DNA of 5,943 nucleotides from Actinomycetota bacterium (GCA_018898235.1 JAHIJU010000035.1:1-5943); one strand, 5' to 3'. Numbered from the stretch's first letter, positions 1-5,943 are shown. A program made the numbers and translations. The notes: a model not told the origin generated them from the sequence alone.

Positions 1-1296
1 GGCCGACCAGCCCATCGACACGTGGTCCTCCTGCATGGCGGACGACGGGATGGAGTCGACGCTCGCCGGGACCGCGAGCCGCTTGAGCTCGGAGACCATG
101 GCCGCGGCCGTGTACTGGGCGATCATCAGCCCGGAGTCGACGCCCGGGTCGTCGGCCAGGAACGGTGGCAGCCCGTGGTTGCGGGCCGGGTCGCCGAACC
201 GGTCGGTGCGCCGTTCGGAGATGCTCGCCACATCGGCCGCCGCGATCGCCAGGAAGTCGAGCACGTAGGCGACCGGGGCGCCGTGGAAGTTCCCGTTGGA
301 CTCGACCCGGCCGTCGGGGGTGACGACGGGGTTGTCGACGGCCGAGGCCAGCTCCCGGCCGGCCACCGTACGGGCGTGCTCGACGGTGTCCCGGGCGGCC
401 CCGTGCACCTGCGGGGAGCAGCGCAGCGAGTACGCGTCCTGCACCCGGGTGCACTCGGGTCCGCGGTGGCTGGCCATGATGCCCGACCCGGCCAGCAGAC
501 CCACCAGGTTGGCGGCCGAGGCGGCCTGGCCGGGGTGCGGGCGCAGCGCCTGCAGATCGGCCGCGAACACGGCGTCGGTGCCCAGCAGCGCCTCGACGCT
601 CATGGCGGCGGCGATGTCGGCCGTGCGCAGCAGCAGATCGAGGTCGTGCAGGGCGAGCACGAGCTGGCCGAGCATGCCGTCGGTCCCGTTGATGAGGGCG
701 AGCCCCTCCTTCTCGACGAGCTCGACCGGGGCCAGCCCAGCGGCGTCGAGCGCCTGCGCGGCGGGCTGCAGCACCCCGTCGCGGTCGCGCACCTCGCCCT
801 CGCCCATGAGCGCCAGGGCGCAGTGCGCGAGCGGCGCCAGGTCGCCCGAGCAGCCGAGCGAGCCGTACTCGCGGACCACCGGGGTGATGCCGGCATCGAG
901 CATCGCCGCGTAGGCCTGGGCGGTGGCCGGCCGGACCCCGGTGCGCCCGGTGGCCAGGGTGGAGATCCGCAGCAGCATGAGCGCGCGCACCACCTCGCGC
1001 TCGACCTCCGAGCCGGCGCCGGCGGCGTGCGAGCGCACCAGGCTGCGCTGGAGCTGGGCGCGACGGGCGACCGGGATGTGCCGGGTCGCCAGGGCACCGA
1101 AGCCGGTCGAGACGCCGTAGTGCGGCACCGGGTCGACGGTGAGCTTCTCGATGACGGCGCGGCCGGCCGCGAGGGCCGCGAGCGCCTCGTCGCCGAGCCG
1201 CACCCGTGCATCGTGCCGGGCGACGGCGACCACGTCGTCCGGGGCGACCGGGCCGGTGCCGAGGACGACGGTCCGGGTCGAGGTGGCGTTGGTCAT
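1..1296 (-). CDS. hutH: Histidine ammonia-lyase (HutH), 3' end off the left edge
   Basis: HutH catalyses non-oxidative deamination of L-histidine to urocanate and ammonia, the first step of the cytosolic Hut pathway. The frame starts at an ATG (1296-1294) and stays open to base 1, giving 432 codons; family members are about 510 residues, so roughly 80 C-terminal residues are missing. Family landmarks are all present: HYGVSTGFG with the catalytic Tyr at residue 60, the MIO-forming triad in GSLGCSGDLAPLAH (Cys149-Ser150-Gly151), GLALINGTD with Asn203, QDAYSLRCSPQVHG with Tyr289, and QEDHVSMGW with Glu423. The triad is Cys-Ser-Gly rather than the more usual Ala-Ser-Gly, which I recall as normal in actinobacterial HutH. 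A GAGG lies only one base before the chosen ATG; an in-frame ATG at 1332-1330, preceded by a G-run, would add 12 residues, but the chosen start fits the usual family N-terminus. It is divergent from the IclR gene across an operator-like palindrome. Confidence 0.95.
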   Translation of the reverse strand, partial: MTNATSTRTVVLGTGPVAPDDVVAVARHDARVRLGDEALAALAAGRAVIEKLTVDPVPHYGVSTGFGALATRHIPVARRAQLQRSLVRSHAAGAGSEVEREVVRALMLLRISTLATGRTGVRPATAQAYAAMLDAGITPVVREYGSLGCSGDLAPLAHCALALMGEGEVRDRDGVLQPAAQALDAAGLAPVELVEKEGLALINGTDGMLGQLVLALHDLDLLLRTADIAAAMSVEALLGTDAVFAADLQALRPHPGQAASAANLVGLLAGSGIMASHRGPECTRVQDAYSLRCSPQVHGAARDTVEHARTVAGRELASAVDNPVVTPDGRVESNGNFHGAPVAYVLDFLAIAAADVASISERRTDRFGDPARNHGLPPFLADDPGVDSGLMIAQYTAAAMVSELKRLAVPASVDSIPSSAMQEDHVSMGWSA

Positions 1297-1349
1297 GCCT
1301 CGATCGAACGCCGCGTCGGGGCGTGGGGCCATGCCCCCGCCGCGAGTAC

Positions 1350-1367
1350 TGTCTGGTATTCCAGACA
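1350..1367. promoter_or_regulatory. Perfect inverted repeat, probable IclR-family operator in the hutH/iclR divergent gap
   Basis: The sequence TGTCTGGTATTCCAGACA has 7-bp perfect arms (1350-1356 and 1361-1367) around a TATT spacer. It is AT-richer than its surroundings and is the only long perfect palindrome I found in this 147-bp gap. It lies 53 bp before the hutH start and 76 bp before the iclR start, where a shared divergent control site would be expected. IclR proteins typically bind short palindromes of this size near their own gene. From memory, the IclR-type HutR of Corynebacterium resistens binds a motif with the same TCTGG/CCAGA half-sites, upstream of hut genes. Binding here is inferred, and so is whether it activates or represses. 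No convincing -10/-35 pair could be assigned. Confidence 0.72.
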
Positions 1368-1432
1368 TGTCATCGGGACGACACCTGGAGCCCGCGCAAC
1401 GACGAGGTGCCACCCGCCACGACCCCGGCACC

Positions 1433-1437
1433 GGAGG
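1433..1437 (+). promoter_or_regulatory. Ribosome binding site of the iclR-family gene
   Basis: GGAGG sits six bases before the GTG at 1444. This decides the start: the frame is open far upstream (antisense to hutH), but only this GTG has a well-spaced Shine-Dalgarno sequence and gives a protein of normal IclR length. Confidence 0.8.
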
Positions 1438-1443
1438 TGCACC

Positions 1444-2202
1444 GTGTCCGACGTCCCCGCGGCCGATGCGACCGCGCGCCTGCTCCGCCACCTGGCCCGC
1501 ACCGGACCGCTGCCCGCCGCCGCGCTCGCGACGGCGCTCGAGCTGCCGCGCTCGACGACGTACCACCTGCTCACCGTCCTGGCCCAGCACGGATTCGTCG
1601 TGCACCTGCGGGAGGAACGCCGCTACGGCCTGGGGGTCAGCGCGTTCGAGCTCGGATCGGCGTACACCCGGCAGGCCCCGCTCGCCCGGGCGGCCCGGCC
1701 CGTGCTGGCGCGACTGGTCGACCAGGTCGGGCAGAGCGCGCACCTGGCGGTGCTGCACGGGCGCGAGGTGCTGTACGTCCTGGAGGAACGCGCACCGCGA
1801 CGCCCGCCCCTGGTCACCGACGTCGGTGTGCGGCTGCCCGCCCACCTCACGGCGAGCGGACGGGCGATCCTGGCCCGGCTGCCGGCCGCCCAGATCCGCG
1901 CACTGTTCCCCGGCCGTGACGTGTTCGTCGACCGCACCGGCGCCGGACCGCGCACCCCCGGCGAGCTGCGCGCCCTCCTGCAGCACGTCCGCGCCACCGG
2001 GTGGGCGACGGAGGACGGTGACATCACGGCCGGGTTCGCCTCGGTGGCCAGCGCGGTCACCGACCACACCGGGCACCCGATCGCCGGGCTCGCGGTGACG
2101 TTCGCCCGGGGCGACGTCCCGGAGGCTCGCTGGAGGGCACTGGCCGAGGCCTGCGCGCGGGCCGCCGCCGAGCTCACCCGGCGGGTCGGTGGAACCGACT
2201 GA
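1444..2202 (+). CDS. IclR-family transcriptional regulator, probable regulator of histidine utilisation
   Basis: A 252-residue DNA-binding regulator of typical IclR length, starting at GTG and ending at TGA (2200-2202). Residues about 8-65 form the N-terminal winged helix-turn-helix, with LPAAALATALELPRSTTYHL as the HTH core and a wing at REERRYGLG. Residues about 80-250 form the IclR effector-binding domain, recognisable from LPAHLTASGRAILA, the GWATEDGDITAGFASVASAV stretch and GHPIAGLAVTF. The effector is not readable from sequence. The gene is divergent from hutH and shares with it a gap containing an 18-bp palindrome, so control of hutH, possibly with histidine or urocanate as signal, is the best inference. 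A HutR-like name is attractive but unproven. Its last 29 bases overlap the 3' end of the convergent GGDEF-EAL gene. Confidence 0.93.
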   Translation: MSDVPAADATARLLRHLARTGPLPAAALATALELPRSTTYHLLTVLAQHGFVVHLREERRYGLGVSAFELGSAYTRQAPLARAARPVLARLVDQVGQSAHLAVLHGREVLYVLEERAPRRPPLVTDVGVRLPAHLTASGRAILARLPAAQIRALFPGRDVFVDRTGAGPRTPGELRALLQHVRATGWATEDGDITAGFASVASAVTDHTGHPIAGLAVTFARGDVPEARWRALAEACARAAAELTRRVGGTD

Positions 2203-4528
2203 GGGGGTCGATGTGCCCGCGGGCCGCAGCACGCACGCGGGCGCCGGGCGTGAAGTCGTGGGCGCGGAGCCACCCCGGGAGCTGGTCACCGGGCATCGGC
2301 CGGGCGATGTGGTAGCCCTGCGCCAGGTCACAGCCCAGCTCGGCCAGCAGCGACAACGTCGCCTCGTCCTCGACCCCCTCGGCCACCACGACCAGGCCGA
2401 GCCCGTGCGCGAGCGCCACCGCCGCCGACACCAGGGCGACCGCGCGTTCGTCGGCGGTCATCGGCATCACGAAGGACCGGTCGATCTTCAGCTCGTCGAT
2501 CGGCAGGTCACGCAGGTACGCGAGCGAGGAGTACCCCGTGCCGAAGTCGTCGATCGCGATCCGCACGCCGCCGTCCTGCAGCTCGGCCAGGATGGCGCAC
2601 GCCTGCGTCCGGTCGGCCATGAGCAGGTCCTCGGTGATCTCCAGGAGCAGCCGGTCGGGCCGCAGCCCTCGGGCCCCGAGCATCGACTGCACCCGCTGGG
2701 GCATCTGCACGTCGATCAGCGAGCTCGCCGACAGGTTGACCGCCACCGTGAGCTCCACCCCGTCGTGGTGCCAGCTCACCACCTGGTCGAGCGCCTGGGC
2801 GAGGACGGTCTCGGTGAGCTGGCTCATCAGACCGGCATCCTCGACCAGCTCCAGGAACGCGGCCGGGGGCTTCAACCCGTCCACCGGGTGCTGCCAGCGG
2901 ACGAGGGCCTCGACCCCGTCGACCAGGCCGGTGCACAGGTCGAGCTTCGGCTGGTAGTGCAGGACGAACTCGCCCCTGGCAAGCGCGGCGCGCACCTCCT
3001 GGACCCGGCCCAGCCGCTCGGTCCCGGCGGCATCGACCTCAGGGGCGAACACGTGCACCAGGGCGGAGGTGTCCTTGGCCCGGTACATGGCGATGTCGGC
3101 CCGGCGCAGCAGGCTCGGCAGGTCGTCGCCGTGGTCCGGGAACAGTGAGATACCGATGCTCATCGTCACATCGACGGCCGTCCCGTTCAGGTCGAACGGC
3201 TCGCCCAGCGCCGCCCGCACCCGGTGCGCGAGGTCGACGGCCGGCCCCGCGCCGTCCGCCGACATCATGATGGCGAACTCGTCCCCGCCGAGCCGGGCGA
3301 GCATCGCCCCGTCCGGCAGGGACTCGCGCAGCCGGGCGCCGACCTCGATCAGCAGCCGGTCGCCCATGTGGTGGCCGAGGCTGTCGTTGACCTCCTTGAA
3401 CCGGTCGAGGTCCATGAGCAGCAGCGCGCAGCGGGCCACGTCCTGGCCCAGCCGTCGTTGCGCATACGCGTACAGCGCCCGCCGGTTCGGCAGATCGGTC
3501 AGGTCGTCGGTGTGCACCAGCCGCAACAGCACGGCGCTGCGCCGCAGGTGCCGGAAGGCCAGCTGGGCACGCACCCCGAACGCCACGATCGTCAGTCCCG
3601 CGAGCACCAGGGTGGCGGTCGACAGGTGGATCCGCGTCCCCGCGACCAGCACGGCGAGCCCGGCCACGGTCGCGCTCGCCGCCGTCGAGGACGCGACGGC
3701 CTCCGAGTACTCGGGCCGCTCCCGCAGCGCCGGCGCGGGCCGCGCGCCGACCGGGGCGGTCGGGAGGCGCACCACCCACATCGTCACGAACGCCAGGCCG
3801 AGGAGCCAGCCGAGCTCGATGGCCGTCCCGGCCAGGCTGTCCAGGTCCAGCTGCCCGAGCGCGAACGTCACGTCGCTCGCGACGAGAGCAAGCAGACCGG
3901 CGACCAACCACCCCCAGCCGGCCACCACGCGCACCCCGAGCGCCACCACCACGGCGAGCAGCACGGTCGCGAGCAGCAGCTCCATCACCGGGTACAGCAG
4001 CGCCATCACGATGCCGATCGGGAGCGAGCTGTCCACGGCACGGTGGAGCACCGGACCGAGCGGGACGGACAGCACGGCCAGGACGGCGAGCAGGCTGTTC
4101 GTGAGGTCGATGCGCGCCGTGGACCGCAGCTCGCCGAGGTGATCGTGCAGGTGCACGACGAGCGCACCGAGGAGCAGCAGGTCGAACAGCACGAAGCCGA
4201 GGTCCCCGGGCGAGGGAACCGGGAGGCTGCCGGTGAGCATCACCTCGGCCGCGTTCCAGATCGTCCCGGCGGCGAAGGCCGCGACGGCGGCCGCCCCCAG
4301 GCGGGGGGCGGTCAGCCCGCGCGGGCCGCCCGCCACCACCGACGCGCCGGCCACGGCGGGCAGGATCACCGCCAGCAGGGTGGCCGCGGCCCCGACCGCC
4401 AGCACCCGCGGCAGGGCACCGGTGACCATGAGGACCCAGTAGAGCGCCGCGCAGACGGCGCCCGCCCAGGTGGCAACCACCGGCCAGGTCCTGCGGGCCC
4501 GTCGGTCGGCGGTGCCGGTCACCTCCAC
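2174..4528 (-). CDS. Membrane-anchored GGDEF-EAL protein (diguanylate cyclase/phosphodiesterase), complete
   Basis: A 784-residue inner-membrane protein predicted to make and/or degrade cyclic-di-GMP. Residues about 15-325 contain roughly ten hydrophobic segments forming an N-terminal membrane module that I cannot assign to a named sensor family. The GGDEF domain (about 335-490) has DDLTDLPNRR, MDLDRFKEVNDSLGHHMGD and an intact GGDEF (414-418). No RxxD inhibitory site is found at its usual place five residues upstream. The EAL domain (about 510-760) retains Glu540 of EAL, Asn598, Glu630, Asp660-Asp661, Lys681, Glu717 and Gln737, so phosphodiesterase activity is plausible. The GTG start at 4528 is preceded by a weak GGGCGG and keeps a short cytosolic head before the first membrane helix. 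It lies downstream of a close paralogue, after a 352-bp structured gap. Its C-terminal tail runs 29 bp into the iclR gene. Which activity dominates cannot be read from sequence. Confidence 0.95.
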   Translation of the reverse strand: MEVTGTADRRARRTWPVVATWAGAVCAALYWVLMVTGALPRVLAVGAAATLLAVILPAVAGASVVAGGPRGLTAPRLGAAAVAAFAAGTIWNAAEVMLTGSLPVPSPGDLGFVLFDLLLLGALVVHLHDHLGELRSTARIDLTNSLLAVLAVLSVPLGPVLHRAVDSSLPIGIVMALLYPVMELLLATVLLAVVVALGVRVVAGWGWLVAGLLALVASDVTFALGQLDLDSLAGTAIELGWLLGLAFVTMWVVRLPTAPVGARPAPALRERPEYSEAVASSTAASATVAGLAVLVAGTRIHLSTATLVLAGLTIVAFGVRAQLAFRHLRRSAVLLRLVHTDDLTDLPNRRALYAYAQRRLGQDVARCALLLMDLDRFKEVNDSLGHHMGDRLLIEVGARLRESLPDGAMLARLGGDEFAIMMSADGAGPAVDLAHRVRAALGEPFDLNGTAVDVTMSIGISLFPDHGDDLPSLLRRADIAMYRAKDTSALVHVFAPEVDAAGTERLGRVQEVRAALARGEFVLHYQPKLDLCTGLVDGVEALVRWQHPVDGLKPPAAFLELVEDAGLMSQLTETVLAQALDQVVSWHHDGVELTVAVNLSASSLIDVQMPQRVQSMLGARGLRPDRLLLEITEDLLMADRTQACAILAELQDGGVRIAIDDFGTGYSSLAYLRDLPIDELKIDRSFVMPMTADERAVALVSAAVALAHGLGLVVVAEGVEDEATLSLLAELGCDLAQGYHIARPMPGDQLPGWLRAHDFTPGARVRAAARGHIDPLSRFHRPAG
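2185..2199. terminator. Short hairpin in the convergent gene overlap, weak terminator candidate
   Basis: GTCGGT-GGA-ACCGAC forms a 6-bp perfect stem with a 3-base loop just before the iclR stop codon and inside the overlap with the convergent gene. A bidirectional terminator could sit here, but the stem is short, has no T-run, and lies within both coding regions, so it may be chance. Confidence 0.2.
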
Positions 4529-4604
4529 CCGCCCACCGCCTGCCTGTCGTGACGTGGTTCCCAGCTGGACCCGGTCGAGGGTGCGGCCGACGCCGCAGCA
4601 CCGC

Positions 4605-4636
4605 CCACCGTCGATGCCTCATCGCAACAACGGTGG
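4605..4636 (-). other. Two-part stem-loop in the leader of the complete GGDEF-EAL gene
   Basis: Outer arms CCACCGT (4605-4611) and ACGGTGG (4630-4636) pair over 7 bp. Immediately inside, CGATG (4612-4616) and CATCG (4620-4624) pair over 5 bp with a 3-base loop, which reads AGG on the minus strand. A 5-base one-sided bulge (4625-4629) separates the stems. It lies 77-108 nt before the GTG start. The nested perfect pairing argues for a real structure; its function is unknown. Confidence 0.4.
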
Positions 4637-4657
4637 ACTCACGGGCACACACGTCGA

Positions 4658-4672
4658 CGACCGACCCATCGG
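4658..4672. repeat. Direct repeat copy 1 (15 bp)
   Basis: CGACCGACCCATCGG on the plus strand matches the copy at 4685-4699 at 14 of 15 positions. The start-to-start distance is 27 bp, somewhat over two and a half helical turns. Paired sites of this kind can be regulator operators, but no regulator can be named. Confidence 0.45.
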
Positions 4673-4684
4673 ACCCGTTCGCCG

Positions 4685-4699
4685 CGACCAACCCATCGG
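4685..4699. repeat. Direct repeat copy 2 (15 bp)
   Basis: CGACCAACCCATCGG, differing from copy 1 at one base. It overlaps a small palindrome, CATCGGCGATG, which copy 1 does not share. Like copy 1, it lies within the leader of the complete GGDEF-EAL gene. Confidence 0.45.
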
Positions 4700-4732
4700 C
4701 GATGAGCCGCCTGCGGTGAGCGGACCGAGGGT

Positions 4733-4766
4733 TCGACCGTACGACCGGGCGTGTCGCACGGCTCGA
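4733..4766 (-). other. Long bulged stem-loop in the inter-paralogue gap
   Basis: CCGTACGAC (4737-4745) and GTCGCACGG (4753-4761) form nine pairs with one wobble (G·U on the minus-strand RNA) and a 7-base loop. The stem is extended by four further pairs, TCGA (4733-4736) with TCGA (4763-4766), past a single bulged base at 4762. It is 115-148 nt after the upstream gene's stop and about 205 nt before the downstream start. It could be part of a leader RNA or a second terminator; there is no T-run. Confidence 0.4.
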
Positions 4767-4832
4767 CGACCGGAGTTTGCCCTGGTGCGGCCCTCGACGG
4801 CGCCCGAGGCACCGGCGCACCTGGGTCGGCGG

Positions 4833-4850
4833 CCGGGTGGCGGCACCCGG
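4833..4850 (-). terminator. Terminator-like GC-rich hairpin after the upstream GGDEF-EAL gene
   Basis: CCGGGTG (4833-4839), a 4-base loop and CACCCGG (4844-4850) form a perfect 7-bp stem that begins about 30 nt after the stop codon at 4881-4883. An outer pair of arms, CGAGGC (4805-4810) and GCCTCG (4854-4859), could enclose it. There is no T-tract, which is common for actinobacterial terminators but makes the call uncertain. Confidence 0.4.
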
Positions 4851-4880
4851 GGCGCCTCGTGGGTTGCGGGCCCCGCACGA

Positions 4881-5943
4881 TCACCCCCGCCGCCCGAGCT
4901 GACGCGCCCCCACCCCCGCCGTGAAGTCATGGCTCGCCAGCCAACCGGCCACCTCGCCGCCGGGCATCGGCCGGGCGATGAAGTAGCCCTGCACCTGGTC
5001 ACACCCCAGGTCGGTCAACCGGTCCAGGGTCGCCTCGTCCTCCACCCCTTCGGCCACCACCACCTGGTCGAGGCCGTGCGCCAGGGCGATGGTCGCCGAG
5101 ACGAGCGCCTCGGCGCGCAGGTCACCGGTGAGGGGCTCGACGAAGGCCCGGTCGATCTTGAGCTCGTCGATCGGCAGGTCCCTCAGATACGCCAGCGACG
5201 AGTACCCCGAGCCGAAGTCGTCGATCGCGATCCGCACGCCGCTGCTGCGCAGGTCGGCCAGGATCACCCGCGCCTGGTGCCGGTCGGCCATGAGCAGGTC
5301 CTCGGTGATCTCGAGCTTGAGCACCGTCGGCGCCAGCGAGCGTTCGGCCAGCATCGCCCGCACCCGCCCCGGCACGTCGACGTCGATCAACGAGCTCGCC
5401 GACAGGTTGACGGCCACGGTCAGCTCGACGCCGACCCGGTTCCACTCGACCACCTGGTCCAGGGCCTGGGTCAGCATCGACTGCGTCAGCCGGTGCATGA
5501 GCCCGACGTCCTCGACCAGCTCGAGGAAGGCGCCGGGCGGCAGCACACCTTGGACCGGGTGCTGCCACCGGACCAGGGCCTCGACCCCGGCGACCCGACG
5601 CGTGCCGAGGTCCAGCTTCGGCTGGTAGTACGCGATGAACTCCCCCCGGTCGACGGCGGCGCGCACCTCCACGACCCGGCCCAGCTTCTTCGTCCCGGCC
5701 GCATCGGCCTCCGGGGTGTACACGTGCACCCGCGACGCGGTGCTCTTGGCCCGGTACATGGCGACGTCGGCGTGGCGCAGCAGGCTCTCCAGGTCCTCCC
5801 CGTGCTCGGGGAACACGGCGATCCCGATGCTCATCGTCATCTCGACCGACATGCCGTCGAGGTCGAACGGCACACCCGTGGCCGCCCGCACCCGTTCGGC
5901 CAGGGCGAGCGCCGGGCCGACGCCGGACGTGGTCAGCAGCACC
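4881..5943 (-). CDS. GGDEF-EAL protein (cyclic-di-GMP turnover), N-terminus off the right edge
   Basis: The C-terminal 353 or so residues of a second cyclic-di-GMP enzyme, ending at TGA (4881-4883). The frame is open to the window edge and no true start is present: the right-most GTG aligns with an internal residue just after GGDEF in the neighbour. The visible part begins in the second half of the GGDEF domain (PFDLDG, MTMSIGIAVFPEHGEDL, ADVAMYRAK). A full EAL domain follows, with all expected catalytic residues, counted from the window edge: Glu121 of EAL, Asn179, Glu211, Asp241-Asp242, Lys262, Glu298 and Gln318. It aligns without gaps to residues 420-760 of the downstream gene, at about 240 identities in 340 by hand count, so the two are tandem paralogues. 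Its tail is shorter than that of the downstream copy. Whether its own GGDEF motif is intact and whether it has membrane segments cannot be seen. Confidence 0.94.
   Translation of the reverse strand, partial: VLLTTSGVGPALALAERVRAATGVPFDLDGMSVEMTMSIGIAVFPEHGEDLESLLRHADVAMYRAKSTASRVHVYTPEADAAGTKKLGRVVEVRAAVDRGEFIAYYQPKLDLGTRRVAGVEALVRWQHPVQGVLPPGAFLELVEDVGLMHRLTQSMLTQALDQVVEWNRVGVELTVAVNLSASSLIDVDVPGRVRAMLAERSLAPTVLKLEITEDLLMADRHQARVILADLRSSGVRIAIDDFGSGYSSLAYLRDLPIDELKIDRAFVEPLTGDLRAEALVSATIALAHGLDQVVVAEGVEDEATLDRLTDLGCDQVQGYFIARPMPGGEVAGWLASHDFTAGVGARQLGRRG

Larger units (their letters stand above)
4529..4880 (-). other. Structured 352-bp leader/intergenic region between the two GGDEF-EAL paralogues
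   Basis: No credible gene lies here: open frames on both strands are arginine/proline-rich, without domains or convincing starts. What it holds, in minus-strand order, is a GC-rich terminator-like hairpin (4850-4833), a 13-bp bulged stem (4766-4733), two 15-bp near-identical direct repeats (4699-4685 and 4672-4658), and a two-part hairpin (4636-4605). No clear -35/-10 pair was found. It could combine a terminator for the upstream gene with a promoter/operator region or structured 5' leader for the downstream gene. Confidence 0.6.

Noticed and set aside
1347..1352. TACTGT as a -10 element for the iclR gene
   Set aside because: No acceptable -35 box lies 16-18 bp upstream, and the hexamer overlaps the palindrome; there is not enough to call a promoter.
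22..1443. Long plus-strand open frame antisense to hutH and continuous with the iclR gene
   Set aside because: Its translation is a low-complexity Arg/Gly/Val-rich product with no domain, explained by the third-position GC bias of hutH on the other strand. The real IclR protein begins at the GTG at 1444 with a good ribosome binding site.
2215..2224. Perfect palindrome GCCCGCGGGC near the 3' end of the complete GGDEF-EAL gene
   Set aside because: It lies inside coding sequence, is too short, leaves no loop, and is the kind of match expected by chance at this GC content.
2189..4552. Long plus-strand open frames opposite the complete GGDEF-EAL gene
   Set aside because: They are rich in Arg, His, Gln and Pro, lack any recognisable domain, and mirror a strongly conserved gene on the minus strand.
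4819..4850. Mutually exclusive pairing of the 4833-4839 arm with either 4844-4850 or 4819-4825, as in an attenuator switch
   Set aside because: On the transcribed minus strand the alternative pairing contains a C·A mismatch and is clearly weaker than the perfect hairpin, so a switch is not supported.
4619..5002. Minus-strand open frames of 81 and 127 codons in the inter-paralogue gap
   Set aside because: They are arginine- and proline-rich, lack domains and convincing ribosome binding sites, and one runs out of frame into the end of the upstream EAL gene.

Overview
The window is very GC-rich throughout, with strong G/C preference at third codon positions and frequent GTG starts. Together with a Streptomyces-type histidine ammonia-lyase, this points to a high-GC actinobacterium. 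A Pseudonocardiaceae-like host is plausible, but the sequence does not prove it. No mobile element, CRISPR array, tRNA or rRNA was seen.

Left part (1-2202): a divergent pair. The minus strand carries most of hutH (histidine ammonia-lyase, first 432 codons; the C-terminus lies off the left edge). The plus strand carries a 252-aa IclR-family regulator. The 147-bp gap between them holds a perfect 18-bp inverted repeat centred on TCTGG-TATT-CCAGA, a strong operator candidate. From memory, it resembles the site of the IclR-type HutR regulator of histidine utilisation in corynebacteria. The simplest reading is a histidine-degradation locus controlled by its divergent IclR regulator.

Right part (2174-5943): two tandem minus-strand genes for cyclic-di-GMP turnover proteins of GGDEF-EAL type. 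The downstream copy (2174-4528) is complete, with about ten predicted membrane segments, then GGDEF, then EAL. The upstream copy is cut by the right edge two codons after its expected GGDEF motif. Over the 340 shared residues the two align without gaps at about 70% identity (hand count), so they are clear tandem paralogues. All recognised EAL active-site residues are present in both. In the complete copy the GGDEF motif is intact but the RxxD inhibitory site is absent. The complete copy ends inside the 3' end of the iclR gene (29-bp tail-to-tail overlap).

The 352-bp gap between the paralogues (4529-4880) has no convincing gene but is unusually structured. It holds a terminator-like hairpin just after the upstream gene, a 13-bp bulged stem, a pair of 15-bp direct repeats 27 bp apart, and a two-part hairpin about 80-110 nt before the downstream gene. 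This leader is the least explained part of the window. It could be a terminator plus promoter/operator region, or a structured regulatory RNA.
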